A stretch of DNA of 64,000 nucleotides, from assembly GCF_003002095.1 (NCBI RefSeq), contig NZ_PVZC01000003.1:558001-622000 (forward strand), read 5' to 3'. Under the pieces are notes generated by a model. It was not told where the DNA came from and made no database searches. It was given only the letters and a program-made list of their open reading frames with translations. A program made the translations under genes and the position numbers. Positions 41,458 through 55,174 of this stretch are shown piece by piece (position 1 is the first letter of the stretch; each line of letters begins with the position of its first letter). Source of the stretch: Allonocardiopsis opalescens. GTDB taxonomy: Bacteria; Actinomycetota; Actinomycetes; Streptosporangiales; Streptosporangiaceae.

Positions 41458-44400
41458 TTGGCAGCCTCGCGCAACGCCTCAGCTAACAAACTCGGTCCGA
41501 ACCGCGTCTCCTTTGGGCGTATCAGGGAGCCGCTCGAAGTCCCGGACCTCCTCGCCCTGCAGACCGAGTCCTTCGACTGGCTGCTCGGGAACGAGAAGTG
41601 GAAGACCCGGGTCGAAGCGGCCAAGAACGCCGGTCGCAAGGACATCTCCGAGCAGTCCGGGCTGGAAGAGATCTTCGAGGAGATCAGTCCGATCGAGGAC
41701 TTCTCCGGCACGATGTCCCTCTCGTTCCGGGACCACCGGTTCGAGCCGCCCAAGTACTCCATGGAGGAGTGCAAGGACAAGGACATGACCTTCTCCGCCC
41801 CGATGTTCGTCACGGCGGAGTTCATCAACAACACCACCGGTGAGATCAAGAGCCAGACCGTCTTCATGGGCGACTTCCCCTTGATGACGACCAAGGGCAC
41901 CTTCATCATCAACGGCACCGAGCGCGTCGTCGTGTCCCAGCTGGTGCGCTCGCCGGGCGTCTACTTCGACCGCCAGGTCGACAAGACCTCCGACAAGGAC
42001 ATCTACGGCTGCAAGGTCATCCCCTCGCGCGGCGCGTGGCTGGAGTTCGAGGTCGACAAGCGCGACTTCGTGGGCGTGCGGATCGACCGCAAGCGCAAGC
42101 AGGGCGTCACCGTGCTGCTCAAGGCGCTCGGCTGGACCAGCGACCAGATCCTGGAGCGCTTCGGCCACTACGACTCCATCCGCACCACCCTGGACAAGGA
42201 CCACACCTCCGGCCAGGACGACGCGCTGCTCGACATCTACCGCAAGCTGCGTCCGGGCGAGCCGCCGACCAAGGAGTCGGCGCAGACCCTGCTGGAGAAC
42301 CTCTACTTCAACCCCAAGCGGTACGACCTCGCCAAGGTCGGCCGGTACAAGGTGAACAAGAAGCTCGGCCTGGAGTCCGAGATCACCCAGGGCACCCTCA
42401 CCGAAGAGGACATCGTCGCCACCATCGAGTACATGGTGCGGCTGCACGCCGGCGAGACCGAGGCCGAGCGCCCCACCGGCACCATCCCGATCGAGGTCGA
42501 CGACATCGACCACTTCGGCAACCGGCGGCTGCGCACGGTCGGCGAGCTGATCCAGAACCAGGTGCGGCTCGGCCTGGCCCGGATGGAGCGGGTGGTGCGC
42601 GAGCGCATGACCACCCAGGACGTCGAGGCCATCACGCCGCAGACGCTGATCAACATCCGGCCGGTCGTCGCCTCCATCCGGGAGTTCTTCGGCACCAGCC
42701 AGCTGTCGCAGTTCCTGGGCCAGACCAACCCGCTGGAGGGCCTGACCCACAAGCGGCGGCTGTCCGCGCTCGGCCCCGGCGGCCTGTCCCGGGAGCGGGC
42801 CGGCATGGAGGTCCGCGACGTCCACCCCTCGCACTACGGCCGCATGTGCCCGATCGAGACCCCTGAGGGCCCCAACATCGGCCTGATCGGCTCGCTCGCC
42901 TCCTACGGGCGGGTGAACTCCTTCGGCTTCGTGGAGACCCCGTACCGGAAGGTGGAGAACGGCCGCGTCAGCGACGAGATCGCCTACCTCACCGCCGACG
43001 TCGAGGACCGCTACAACATCGCGCAGGCGAACACCCCGCTGAACGACGACGGCACCTTCGCCGACGCGCGGGTGCTGGTGCGGCGCCGCGGCGGCGGCGG
43101 CGAGATGGAGCTGGTCACCCCCGACGCCGTCTCGTACATGGACGTGTCCCCGCGCCAGATGGTGTCGCCGGCCACCGCCATGATCCCCTTCCTGGAGCAC
43201 GACGACGCCAACCGGGCGCTGATGGGCTCCAACATGCAGCGCCAGTCGGTGCCGCTGCTGCGCAGCGAGGCGCCGCTGGTGGGCACCGGCATGGAGTACC
43301 GCGCCGCCACCGACGCCGCCGACGTCATCCTGGCCGACAAGGCCGGTGTGGTGGAGGAGGTCACCGCCGACCTCATCACGGTGATGGCCGACGACGGCAC
43401 CCGCCAGACCTACCGGGTGGCCAAGTTCAAGCGCTCCAACCAGGGCACCTGCTACAACCAGCGTCCGATCGTCGAAGAGGGCGCCCGGGTCGAGGTCGGC
43501 CAGGTGCTGGCCGACGGCCCGTGCACCGACAACGGCGAGATGGCGCTGGGCAAGAACCTGCTCGTGGCCTTCATGCCGTGGGAGGGCCACAACTACGAGG
43601 ACGCGATCATCCTCTCCCAGCGCCTGGTGCAGGACGACGTCCTGTCCTCGATCCACATCGAGGAGCACGAGGTCGACGCCCGCGACACCAAGCTGGGCCC
43701 TGAGGAGATCACCCGGGACATCCCCAACGTCTCCGAGGAGGTCCTCTCCGACCTCGACGACCGCGGCATCATCCGGATCGGCGCCGATGTGACCACCGGC
43801 GACATCCTGGTCGGCAAGGTCACCCCCAAGGGCGAGACCGAGCTGACCCCCGAGGAGCGGCTGCTGCGCGCGATCTTCGGTGAGAAGGCGCGCGAGGTCC
43901 GCGACACCTCGCTGAAGGTGCCGCACGGCGAGTCCGGCAAGGTCATCGGTGTCCGCGTGTTCAGCAGGGACGAAGGCGACGAGCTGCCGCCCGGCGTGAA
44001 CGAGCTGGTCCGCGTGTACGTGGCCCAGAAGCGCAAGATCACCGACGGCGACAAGCTGGCCGGCCGGCACGGCAACAAGGGCGTGATCTCCAAGATCCTG
44101 CCGCAGGAGGACATGCCGTTCCTCGAGGACGGCACCCCGGTCGACATCGTGCTCAACCCGCTGGGCGTGCCCGGCCGGATGAACGTCGGCCAGGTGCTGG
44201 AGACCCACCTCGGGTGGATCGCCAGCCGGGGCTGGAAGGTCGAGGGCGACGACGCGGAGTGGAAGCGCCAGCTCAAGGCCATCGGGGCCGACGAGGCGCC
44301 GCCCAACTCCAATGTCGCCACCCCCGTGTTCGACGGTGTCCAGGAGAACGAGATCGGCGGCCTGCTCGCCTCCACCACCCCCAACCGCGACGGTGTGCGG

Positions 44401-44931
44401 ATGGTGGGCGAGGACGGCAAGGCGCGGCTGTTCGACGGCCGTACCGGCGAGCCGTTCAAGGACCCGATCGCGGTCGGCTACATCTACATCCTCAAGCTGC
44501 TGCACCTGGTCGATGACAAGATCCACGCGCGTTCGACCGGTCCGTACTCGATGATCACCCAGCAGCCGCTGGGCGGTAAGGCGCAGTTCGGCGGTCAGCG
44601 GTTCGGCGAGATGGAGGTGTGGGCGCTGGAAGCCTACGGCGCCGCCTACGCGCTGCAGGAGCTGCTCACCATCAAGTCCGACGACGTCGTGGGCCGGGTC
44701 AAGGTTTACGAGGCGATCGTCAAGGGCGAGAACATCCCCGAGCCCGGTATTCCGGAGTCCTTCAAGGTCCTCATCAAGGAAATGCAGTCGCTCTGCCTGA
44801 ACGTCGAGGTGCTGTCCAGCGACGGCATGTCGATCGAGATGCGCGACAGCGACGAGGATGTCTTCCGCGCCGCGGAAGAACTCGGCATCGACCTGTCCCG
44901 GCGTGAGCCGAGCAGCGTCGAAGAGGTCTGA
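41458..44931 (+). CDS. rpoB: DNA-directed RNA polymerase subunit beta
   Basis: 1157 residues. The TTG at 41458 is the start: GGAAGG lies 7 nt upstream and [18 protein letters not shown] is the actinobacterial N-terminus; the frame is open back to 41380. The core block [19 protein letters not shown] and the rifampicin region [20 protein letters not shown] are present, followed by [20 protein letters not shown]. At E. coli positions 515-516 this protein has Leu-Gly (residues 420-421) instead of Met-Asp, and Glu (427) instead of Ser at 522; position 516 is a known resistance site. C-terminal [20 protein letters not shown] is normal. rpoC follows after 28 bp. Confidence 0.98.
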   Translation: MAASRNASANKLGPNRVSFGRIREPLEVPDLLALQTESFDWLLGNEKWKTRVEAAKNAGRKDISEQSGLEEIFEEISPIEDFSGTMSLSFRDHRFEPPKYSMEECKDKDMTFSAPMFVTAEFINNTTGEIKSQTVFMGDFPLMTTKGTFIINGTERVVVSQLVRSPGVYFDRQVDKTSDKDIYGCKVIPSRGAWLEFEVDKRDFVGVRIDRKRKQGVTVLLKALGWTSDQILERFGHYDSIRTTLDKDHTSGQDDALLDIYRKLRPGEPPTKESAQTLLENLYFNPKRYDLAKVGRYKVNKKLGLESEITQGTLTEEDIVATIEYMVRLHAGETEAERPTGTIPIEVDDIDHFGNRRLRTVGELIQNQVRLGLARMERVVRERMTTQDVEAITPQTLINIRPVVASIREFFGTSQLSQFLGQTNPLEGLTHKRRLSALGPGGLSRERAGMEVRDVHPSHYGRMCPIETPEGPNIGLIGSLASYGRVNSFGFVETPYRKVENGRVSDEIAYLTADVEDRYNIAQANTPLNDDGTFADARVLVRRRGGGGEMELVTPDAVSYMDVSPRQMVSPATAMIPFLEHDDANRALMGSNMQRQSVPLLRSEAPLVGTGMEYRAATDAADVILADKAGVVEEVTADLITVMADDGTRQTYRVAKFKRSNQGTCYNQRPIVEEGARVEVGQVLADGPCTDNGEMALGKNLLVAFMPWEGHNYEDAIILSQRLVQDDVLSSIHIEEHEVDARDTKLGPEEITRDIPNVSEEVLSDLDDRGIIRIGADVTTGDILVGKVTPKGETELTPEERLLRAIFGEKAREVRDTSLKVPHGESGKVIGVRVFSRDEGDELPPGVNELVRVYVAQKRKITDGDKLAGRHGNKGVISKILPQEDMPFLEDGTPVDIVLNPLGVPGRMNVGQVLETHLGWIASRGWKVEGDDAEWKRQLKAIGADEAPPNSNVATPVFDGVQENEIGGLLASTTPNRDGVRMVGEDGKARLFDGRTGEPFKDPIAVGYIYILKLLHLVDDKIHARSTGPYSMITQQPLGGKAQFGGQRFGEMEVWALEAYGAAYALQELLTIKSDDVVGRVKVYEAIVKGENIPEPGIPESFKVLIKEMQSLCLNVEVLSSDGMSIEMRDSDEDVFRAAEELGIDLSRREPSSVEEV

Positions 44932-44959
44932 TCCGCCTACGAACCAGAGGACGAATTAA

Positions 44960-48835
<3,876 letters not shown>

Positions 48836-48891
48836 GAACGGACGGGCTCCCGCCCGCCGACAAGTTCACCGCCTGGCGACAGGCAGCGCAT

Positions 48892-48925
48892 CCGACGGCC
48901 GTCCCCTCCGGGGGGCGGCCGTCGG
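48892..48925 (+). terminator. terminator of rpoBC
   Basis: CCGACGGCCG (48892-48901) pairs perfectly with CGGCCGTCGG (48916-48925), 14-nt loop. Confidence 0.8.
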
Positions 48926-49068
48926 CGTTCTCCGGCGTCCGCGGCGCACCGGCCGGCCGGAGAGATCGCGTCCATGGTGTAATCCGCGGCCGTCCCAGTG
49001 GATTCCTGTGCGAAAGGCCGACGGGGCCGACGAGACCGGCACCGCCAACGACCAGGGGACGGGATGTT

Positions 49069-49623
49069 GTGGAAGAACCAGCCGAGCGGCTGACGGGCCT
49101 CTACGACCGGTACCACCGGCGCGTACTGGCCTATGTGCTGCTCAGAGCCGAGCCCGCAGTGGCCGAGGACATCGCGGGGGAGACCTTCGCGATCGCCTGG
49201 CAGCGGATCGGCCGGATACCCGAGGCCGAACTGCCCTGGCTGCTAGGTGTGGCCAGGAACCTGCTGATGCGGCACTACGACGCCGACCGCAGGCGCCGGA
49301 TGCTGTCCGAGCGGGTGGCCGCGATGAGCGATGAGCGCGACCGGGTCGGCTGGGACGTCGCCGACCTGGTTGTCGAGCGGGAAGAGGCGATGGCGGCCCT
49401 TGCCGCACTGCCGGAGCACTACGCCGAGGCGCTGACCCTCGTCGCCTGGCACGGCCTCACCCCCGCCGAGGCGGGCCGGGTCGTCGGAACGGGAGCCGCG
49501 ACCTTCTCGGTCCGGCTGTTCCGGGCCCGCCGTGCCCTCGCCTCCCGGCTGCGCGGCGGCGCGTCGTCCACGACCGAGAAGGACAGGAAGGAAGACCCAT
49601 GGCACGCCGAGTCGACCCGATGA
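49069..49623 (+). CDS. ECF-subfamily RNA polymerase sigma factor
   Basis: 184 residues. Region 2: LTGLYDRYHRRVLAYVLLRA, EDIAGETFAIAWQRIGRIPE, then WLLGVARNLLMRHYDADRRR (region 2.4-like). Region 4: LAALPEHYAEALTLVAWHGL, TPAEAGRVVGTGAATFSVRL, FRARRAL. It recruits RNA polymerase to a specific promoter set. Start is the GTG at 49069 (GGGGAC about 10 nt upstream); the frame is open far upstream into rpoC but only as an overlap frame. Overlaps the next gene by 25 bp, so the two are co-expressed. Extension beyond region 4 is short. Confidence 0.9.
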   Translation: MEEPAERLTGLYDRYHRRVLAYVLLRAEPAVAEDIAGETFAIAWQRIGRIPEAELPWLLGVARNLLMRHYDADRRRRMLSERVAAMSDERDRVGWDVADLVVEREEAMAALAALPEHYAEALTLVAWHGLTPAEAGRVVGTGAATFSVRLFRARRALASRLRGGASSTTEKDRKEDPWHAESTR

Positions 49624-50747
49624 AGACGCTCTCCGCGCTGCGGCCGAAGGCGCTGGACGAGCGGGCCGAAGAGGCGCACAGCCGCGACCGGGAGCGCGGT
49701 ATCGCCCGCGCGCTGGCCGGCCCGCGGCAGCGCGCGGGGGCCGCGGCCCCCCGCCGCCGGATGGCCACCACCGGGTGGCGGACCGGGCTGCTTGGTGGAC
49801 TGGCCGGCGCGGCGGTGCTGGCCGTGGCCGCGGTGGTGGTGACTGCGGAAGGGGCGGAGCCCGCCGCGACCGTACCGCCGGTGCCCGAGGAGAGCGGGCC
49901 CGCCTATGCGGACGCCTCGGAGTTCATGCTGGCCAGCGCGGATCGGCTGAGCGTGCCCGAACCGACCGAGGGCGACTTCTGGCACCTGCGGACCCGCAGC
50001 TCCAGTCCGACCTTCGCGGTGGATTCCGAGGTCGACATCGCCGCATCGGTGGAGTACTCCACCGAGAGCTGGACGGAACTCGGTGGTGAGTACCGGATCC
50101 TGAACAATCTGAACCTGGACGCCGAGGTCTCCTTCGCATCCGAGGAGGACCGCCGGGCGTGGGAGGAGGCCGGCTCGCCCGAGCTGAGCTACACCGAGCC
50201 CGCCAGCACCTACTACGAGGGCGTCGGGCAGCACGTGTCGAGCCCGATTAGCTACACCGACGACGAACTGCGGGAGCTGCCCGGCACCGCCGAGGAGCTG
50301 CGGGCGGAGCTGGAGCGGAAGTGGGACGGGGTGGGCGAGGACGACTACCTGGAAGGGCGTCCCGACTTCACCTCCTTCGTGCAGACCCTGGCGGACCGCC
50401 TGCTCGTCGGCCCGGTCGCGCCCGACACCCGGGCCGCCGCCTACCAGGTCATCGCCGAACTGCCGAATGTCCGGCTCCTGGGTGAGGTCACCGACCAGCT
50501 CGGCCGCGAAGGAGTGGGCGTCGCCATAGGCGAGGCCGACGACGAGGTCGCGTTCACCTCCGACGGCGGACCCTACGAGCAGCGCTGGGTCTTCGACGAA
50601 GAGACCGGCCTGCTGCTCGCCTCGGAGTTGCGCACCTTCGACGACTCCGGCGAGGTCCGCGCCGTGCCCGGTTCGTGGACGGCGTACGAGGCGATCGCCG
50701 TCACCGAGGAGATGGGCGAGCCGGTCGTGGAGCCGGTCCGGCAGTAA
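49599..50747 (+). CDS. CU044_5270-type membrane protein, probable anti-sigma partner
   Basis: 382 residues. Cytoplasmic N-terminus of about 60 residues, one transmembrane helix (TGLLGGLAGAAVLAVAAVVV), and an extracytoplasmic domain of about 290 residues (FMLASADRLSVPEPTEGDFW, LRTRSSSPTFAVDSEVDI, ...LLVGPVAPDTRAAAYQVIAE). This architecture right behind an ECF sigma gene is the CU044_5270 family, seen as membrane-bound sensor or anti-sigma protein in actinobacteria. The short N-terminus has no zinc-anti-sigma HxxxCxxC motif. Signal sensed is unknown. Overlaps the sigma gene by 25 bp. Confidence 0.8.
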   Translation: MARRVDPMKTLSALRPKALDERAEEAHSRDRERGIARALAGPRQRAGAAAPRRRMATTGWRTGLLGGLAGAAVLAVAAVVVTAEGAEPAATVPPVPEESGPAYADASEFMLASADRLSVPEPTEGDFWHLRTRSSSPTFAVDSEVDIAASVEYSTESWTELGGEYRILNNLNLDAEVSFASEEDRRAWEEAGSPELSYTEPASTYYEGVGQHVSSPISYTDDELRELPGTAEELRAELERKWDGVGEDDYLEGRPDFTSFVQTLADRLLVGPVAPDTRAAAYQVIAELPNVRLLGEVTDQLGREGVGVAIGEADDEVAFTSDGGPYEQRWVFDEETGLLLASELRTFDDSGEVRAVPGSWTAYEAIAVTEEMGEPVVEPVRQ

Positions 50748-50759
50748 GAAGGGGATTCC

Positions 50760-50798
50760 GGGCGCGCTCTTCGGCCGGTTCCGGTCGGGGGCGCGCCC
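50760..50798 (+). terminator. hairpin after the sigma/anti-sigma pair
   Basis: GGGCGCGC (50760-50767) with GCGCGCCC (50791-50798). It opens a 311-bp gap (50748-51058) with no other recognised feature except a possible ribosome binding site before 51059. Confidence 0.55.
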
Positions 50799-51058
50799 CA
50801 GGTGCGGATGGGGTCAGCGAATTGGGATGGGTTCTGTAAAGTGGCCGTGACACATGCTTAATGTCGGCTACGTGCGCGCATACGGCAGGTGGCCGGCGAG
50901 CGTCGACATGGAGTGACGGCACAGCCGTTCCGCGGTGGGTGGGGACTTCGTCCGCGGGGCGCGTTCGCCGGACGGGTGCGTGGCGCGGGGCTACCGAGGA
51001 GACCCCGTGTTGAGCGCGTACTGAGGACGGCGTCGGCAGTCGGGGGGAGATTCCGACG

Positions 51059-54000
51059 ATGAGCAGGCATGACGGCGGAGCACGCCCGGAGCGCGGCCCC
51101 GGTGGCGACTACGATCCGAGCGCGGCGCCCCGGCGCCGCCCCGTGTCGCCCCGGCTCAGCGGCTGGCGGCCCGGCACCGGGCTGACCGATCCCGGCGGCC
51201 CCGGCGAGGTGGTGTGGCCCGAGCCGCCGCGCCGGCCGCTCCGGCTGCCGCTGGGCCAGCCGCCCGCCGAGCACGACGGCGCCGAGCGCTTCGGCGAGTC
51301 CACCGACCGGCGCTCCGGCGCGGACGGCCCTGAGCCCCCGGCGTACCGCCCCGAGGCGCCGCGCACGCCCTTCGGCCGGCCGGACGCCGCCTGGGCGGCG
51401 CCGACCGCCGCGCCGCGCCCGCCCGGCGAGGACGAGCACGGCGACCGTGCAACGGCCGGTGCCTGGACCGCGCCCCCCGGGGGCGAGTACGGCCCCGACG
51501 CGTCGATGACTCCACCGCACCCCGACCGGCCGGAGGCCGGGGCGGGCGGCGGTGCCGCGGTTCCCGCGCCGGACGCCGAAGGCCAGGGCGGACCGGGCGG
51601 CAGCGCGGTCAGCGCGTCCTCTCTCGACGCAGATCGCCACGGCGGAGCCGGCGCCCGCGCGGACGGTCGCGGATCCGGCGCGATGCCCCCCGGCAAGGGC
51701 ACCGCCTGGGGCGACCCGCCCGCCGCCCATGGGGCCGAACCTTCCGCCGCGCCGACCGGATCGGCGCCCCGGCCCTGGACCGCCGACGGCACCGTGACCG
51801 CGTCCGGCCTCCCGGCCGACTTCGACCGCGCGGCGTGGAGGCCCGAGCGCACGTCCGGCCGGGGAGCGCCCTCCCGGGCCGGTTTCGGTGCGGAGCCGGG
51901 CGCCGCCGCAGGCTTCGATTCCGCGGGCGCGGCGGCGCCGCCGTCCTGGTCGGCCGAGTCCGGGTCCGATCCGGACCGGTCGACTTCGGCGGCCGCCCCG
52001 GGGCCAGGCGCCGATCCCGAGCGGTCCGGTGCCGGTGATGGCGGCGAGCGACCGGAGTCGGCGGCTCCAGCCGAGCCGGAGCCGATGCCCCGGGGCGCCG
52101 AGCGCCGGCTGGGCGAGACCCGCCCGGGCGGCGCCTCGGCCACCGATGGCGGCGATGAGGGGACCGATGCCCCGGCACCCGCCGGCTCGGCGACCGGCGG
52201 GGAAACGCTGTCGGGCGCGGACTCCGGATCCGAGCGGTCCGGCGGCGACGGCGGCGCCGCGAGGTCCGGCTCCCCGGCGGCCGGTGCACCAGGTCGACGT
52301 CCGCGGCCCGAACCGGACGGCGGCGATCCGGCGGGGTCCGCGAGCGAGGAGGCACCCTCGTCCTGGTCGTCCTCGACCGGCAGGGCGGAAGAAGGGTCCG
52401 CAGGCGTGAACGCGTCCGGTCGCGAGCCGTGGACGGCGGATTCCGAACCGGAGCGGTTCGACGACGGCGCCGAGGGGACTGACACGCGGTCCGCGTCGCC
52501 GAGCGAGTCCGGGCGGCCGTCTCGGGCGGAAGGGCCGGAGCCGGTTCGGCGGCCGCGGTCGGCCGGGAGCGAGCCGGTCTTCGGCTCCGAGTCGGAGCGG
52601 GCCGAGATCGAGGGTACTGACGAGAGGGCCGCGTCGTATGCCGCGTCCGGGGGGCGGTCTTCGATGAACAGGACTGAGTCGGACGAGTTCGCGGCTGAAG
52701 GCGCCGACGCCCGGCCGGGGTCTTCGGCCGCGTCCGGGCCGTCGCCCTGGGGTGAGGGGGCGGAGTCGGCTGGACGGCCGTGGACGGCCGAGGTCGGATC
52801 CGGATCGGAGCGCTTCGGCGGTGCGGGCCCTGCGCGGTCCGCGTCCTCGGCCGGGTCGGACGGCTCGGCAGGCGAGCTTGTCGACACGGGGTCCGCGCCG
52901 TTGGCGGCGTCCGGGCGCCCGTCCTGGTCGGCAGGGGCCGGGCCGGGCTTCGGCTCCGAGCCGGAGCGGAACGGCGCTGAGGGCGCCCAGGGGCGGACCG
53001 GGTCCCTGGTCGCGTCCGGGGTGCCGTCATGGGGTGAAGGGGCGGAACCGGTTCGGCCGTGGGCGGCAGAGGCCGGGCCGGGTGCCGGCGCGCGGGAGTC
53101 CGGTCGGGAGCCGTGGTCGGCTGAGGCGGGCGCGGCACCGGGGGGTTCGGAGCCTCGGGCGCGGTCCGCTGAGAGTGGCGGGCCGGGCGATTCGGCGCCG
53201 TGGACGGCTGGGCCGGGGGCTGGGTCGCCAGGCACTCCGGAGGAGGCGGCGGCCGGGGGCGGCCCGTCCCCGTGGGCTGCCGGATCAGGATCCCAGGGCG
53301 GTCCGGCGCCGTGGAGCGGATCCGACGCCGGGGCGCGTTCCGCTGGAACCGGGCCCTGGGCTGAGGGGGCGGAGCCGCTGGCGTCGTCGGCCGGAGGCGG
53401 GCGGCCGGGTGATCCGGAATCGCCGTGGACCGGGTCCGGGCGCGGTTCGGAGCCGCGGTCGGACGCCTCCGGCCGGGAGTCGGACGAGCGGGGCGGAGCC
53501 GAGGGCGAGGGCGCCGACGGCGCGGCCGGGCGGTCCGGGTCCGGGGAGGCGCCGCCCGCGTGGCACGGTCCGGAGGGCGAGCGCGATTTCTGGGCGCGCC
53601 GGGCCGAGCGGCCGGCGGATGACGCTGACGCGCCGCTGGATCTCTCCGTCGACCCCGGGCCGGCCGTGGCGGGCGGTCCGGAGGATGAGCGTGACGTCTG
53701 GGCGCGCCGGGCCGAGCGGTCCGCGGATGACGCTGACGCGCCGCTGGACTTCTCTGTCGACCCCGGGCCGGCCGTGGCCGGCGGCTCGGAGAGTGAGCGC
53801 GACGACGCGCTGTTCGGCGAGGACGAGCGGCCGGAGGCGCGTCGCGGGAAGCCGGACTCCGAGAAGACCACCACGGTGATCCGCCGTGACGAGCACGGCG
53901 TGCCGATCGTTCCTGCCGGTTCCGGCGACGAGCCGTCGGACGGCGGCGGGGAGGCGGCAGGCGCCGTGCCCGGACGTGGCGGCGACTCCGCCGTCTCCGA

Positions 54001-54895
54001 CCGGACCGGCGGACCGGGCGAGGCCGTGCCCGGTCACGGGGATGACTCCGCTGTCTCCGGCTGGGCCGATGAACCGGGCGGGACCGTGCCTGAGCGCGGC
54101 GGCGACCGGGCCTCCGGCGGCCGGGCCGGTGCAGCCGGCGGGAACGTGTCCGGGCATGGGGACGACTCCGCGACCTCGGGCCGGGCCGACGAACCGGGTG
54201 GGATCGCGTCCGGACACGGCTATGACTCCGCCCCCGACGGCGCGGACGTGCCAGCGGAACCCGCGCCGCGCGATCCGCTCGATCCGGCCTGGCGGCCGCC
54301 GCGGGAGGAGCTCGCGCCCGATCCCGGGGCCGAGTCCGAGCACGGTGCGGGCGGGCCCGCGGACGGGGGGCCGCGGACGCCGTTCGGCGGCTCGGCCGAG
54401 GGGCGGCCGATCCGGGCTCCCCGCCACGGTCGGCACAGCGCGCCGCAGACTCCGGCGGAGCCGATCGACCCGGCGCTGTGGGAGGAGCGCTCAGTGGGGC
54501 GCCGGGCGCGGCCGTCGCACGGCGGCGTCACCCGGGCGGCCGGTTCGGTGAGCGGCAGCTTCGAGCAGCTGAGCAGGCTGGAGCGGCAGGACAGGGAACT
54601 GGACTACCCCGGTTACAGCGGTGTGCACCAGCTGCCCGAGACCGCGCCGCTCGCCACCTGGACGCTGGTCCTCGGCATTCTCGGCCTGCTGCCCGTTCCC
54701 GGGCTGATCGCGGCCGTCGCCGCGCTGGTGGTGGCCGGGCGGGCGCGTGCGCAGATCGACGGCTCCGCCGGACAGCTGACCGGCACGGGCCGGGTCCGGG
54801 CGGGCCGGATCCTCGGCTGGGTCTCGATCGGGCTCTGGGCGCTCGGACTGCTCGTCTCGGTCGGCCTGCTGGCCTTGGGGCTGCTCGCGGTGTGA
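51059..54895 (+). CDS. very large low-complexity (Pro/Ala/Gly/Glu/Ser) protein with C-terminal DUF4190-like membrane domain
   Basis: 1278 residues. Residues 1 to about 1190 are almost wholly disordered, built of Ser, Gly, Ala, Glu, Pro, Arg and Trp-containing repeats (many WSAEAG- and RPSWSEGAEP-like units), a 36-residue tandem repeat (residues about 837-915) and a 20-residue repeat (about 970-1060). The last 80 residues fold as two transmembrane helices (ATWTLVLGILGLLPVPGLIA and LGWVSIGLWALGLLVSVGLL) joined by RARAQIDGSAGQLTGTGRVR, the DUF4190 pattern. The N-terminus would face the cytoplasm. GGGGGGAG lies about 9 nt before the ATG. The reverse strand is also open for long stretches, a composition effect. 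Function unknown. Confidence 0.7.
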   Translation: MSRHDGGARPERGPGGDYDPSAAPRRRPVSPRLSGWRPGTGLTDPGGPGEVVWPEPPRRPLRLPLGQPPAEHDGAERFGESTDRRSGADGPEPPAYRPEAPRTPFGRPDAAWAAPTAAPRPPGEDEHGDRATAGAWTAPPGGEYGPDASMTPPHPDRPEAGAGGGAAVPAPDAEGQGGPGGSAVSASSLDADRHGGAGARADGRGSGAMPPGKGTAWGDPPAAHGAEPSAAPTGSAPRPWTADGTVTASGLPADFDRAAWRPERTSGRGAPSRAGFGAEPGAAAGFDSAGAAAPPSWSAESGSDPDRSTSAAAPGPGADPERSGAGDGGERPESAAPAEPEPMPRGAERRLGETRPGGASATDGGDEGTDAPAPAGSATGGETLSGADSGSERSGGDGGAARSGSPAAGAPGRRPRPEPDGGDPAGSASEEAPSSWSSSTGRAEEGSAGVNASGREPWTADSEPERFDDGAEGTDTRSASPSESGRPSRAEGPEPVRRPRSAGSEPVFGSESERAEIEGTDERAASYAASGGRSSMNRTESDEFAAEGADARPGSSAASGPSPWGEGAESAGRPWTAEVGSGSERFGGAGPARSASSAGSDGSAGELVDTGSAPLAASGRPSWSAGAGPGFGSEPERNGAEGAQGRTGSLVASGVPSWGEGAEPVRPWAAEAGPGAGARESGREPWSAEAGAAPGGSEPRARSAESGGPGDSAPWTAGPGAGSPGTPEEAAAGGGPSPWAAGSGSQGGPAPWSGSDAGARSAGTGPWAEGAEPLASSAGGGRPGDPESPWTGSGRGSEPRSDASGRESDERGGAEGEGADGAAGRSGSGEAPPAWHGPEGERDFWARRAERPADDADAPLDLSVDPGPAVAGGPEDERDVWARRAERSADDADAPLDFSVDPGPAVAGGSESERDDALFGEDERPEARRGKPDSEKTTTVIRRDEHGVPIVPAGSGDEPSDGGGEAAGAVPGRGGDSAVSDRTGGPGEAVPGHGDDSAVSGWADEPGGTVPERGGDRASGGRAGAAGGNVSGHGDDSATSGRADEPGGIASGHGYDSAPDGADVPAEPAPRDPLDPAWRPPREELAPDPGAESEHGAGGPADGGPRTPFGGSAEGRPIRAPRHGRHSAPQTPAEPIDPALWEERSVGRRARPSHGGVTRAAGSVSGSFEQLSRLERQDRELDYPGYSGVHQLPETAPLATWTLVLGILGLLPVPGLIAAVAALVVAGRARAQIDGSAGQLTGTGRVRAGRILGWVSIGLWALGLLVSVGLLALGLLAV
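53567..53805 (+). repeat. 36-residue tandem repeat in the low-complexity protein
   Basis: Two full 108-bp units (53567-53674, 53675-53782) and the start of a third. Each encodes (G/P)E.ERD.WARRAERxADDADAP followed by LD(L/F)SVDPGPAVAGG. Nucleotide identity between units is high, so the duplication is recent. Confidence 0.8.
53966..54240 (+). repeat. 20-residue degenerate tandem repeat in the low-complexity protein
   Basis: Four 60-bp units from 53966 plus a partial fifth, encoding V(P/S)(G/E)(H/R)G(D/G)D.A.SG.(A/T).(E/G)PG.. repeats. Confidence 0.7.
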
Positions 54896-55039
54896 CCTCG
54901 GGCCGCGCCGCCGTCCCGGCGAGGGCCGGTCCCTGATCGGGGCGCGGCGGCGGGCCGCGGGCGCCCGGTGGGAGATCCGGCCCCTCCCCGGGGCGTGGGG
55001 CCGGGTGAGGAAAAAGTCTCGACCACTCCTGGCGGGGAG

Positions 55040-55045
55040 TAGACT
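55040..55045 (+). promoter_or_regulatory. possible upstream rpsL promoter -10
   Basis: TAGACT (55040-55045) with TCGACC (55019-55024) at a short 15-nt spacing. Confidence 0.3.
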
Positions 55046-55101
55046 GGACTTCGTCTGACTGGCTATGCGGAGTACGTGCGGAGTCCGGGCGACCGCTCAT
55101 T

Positions 55102-55131
55102 TTGACCCTGGGCGGAGCCGTTCGGTACTCT
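55102..55131 (+). promoter_or_regulatory. main promoter of the rpsL-rpsG-fusA-tuf operon
   Basis: TTGACC (55102-55107), 18-nt spacer, TACTCT (55126-55131). The best sigma-70-type promoter in the window. The leader would be about 290 nt. Confidence 0.7.
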
Positions 55132-55174
55132 TTTCGTTCGTGCCCGCGTTCCAGTGGGCCACATGCCTGCGTCA

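Noticed and set aside
51109-53874. 921-codon minus-strand open frame opposite the low-complexity protein
   Set aside because: Both strands are low-complexity here. The plus frame has a ribosome binding site and ends in a recognisable membrane domain; the minus frame has neither.
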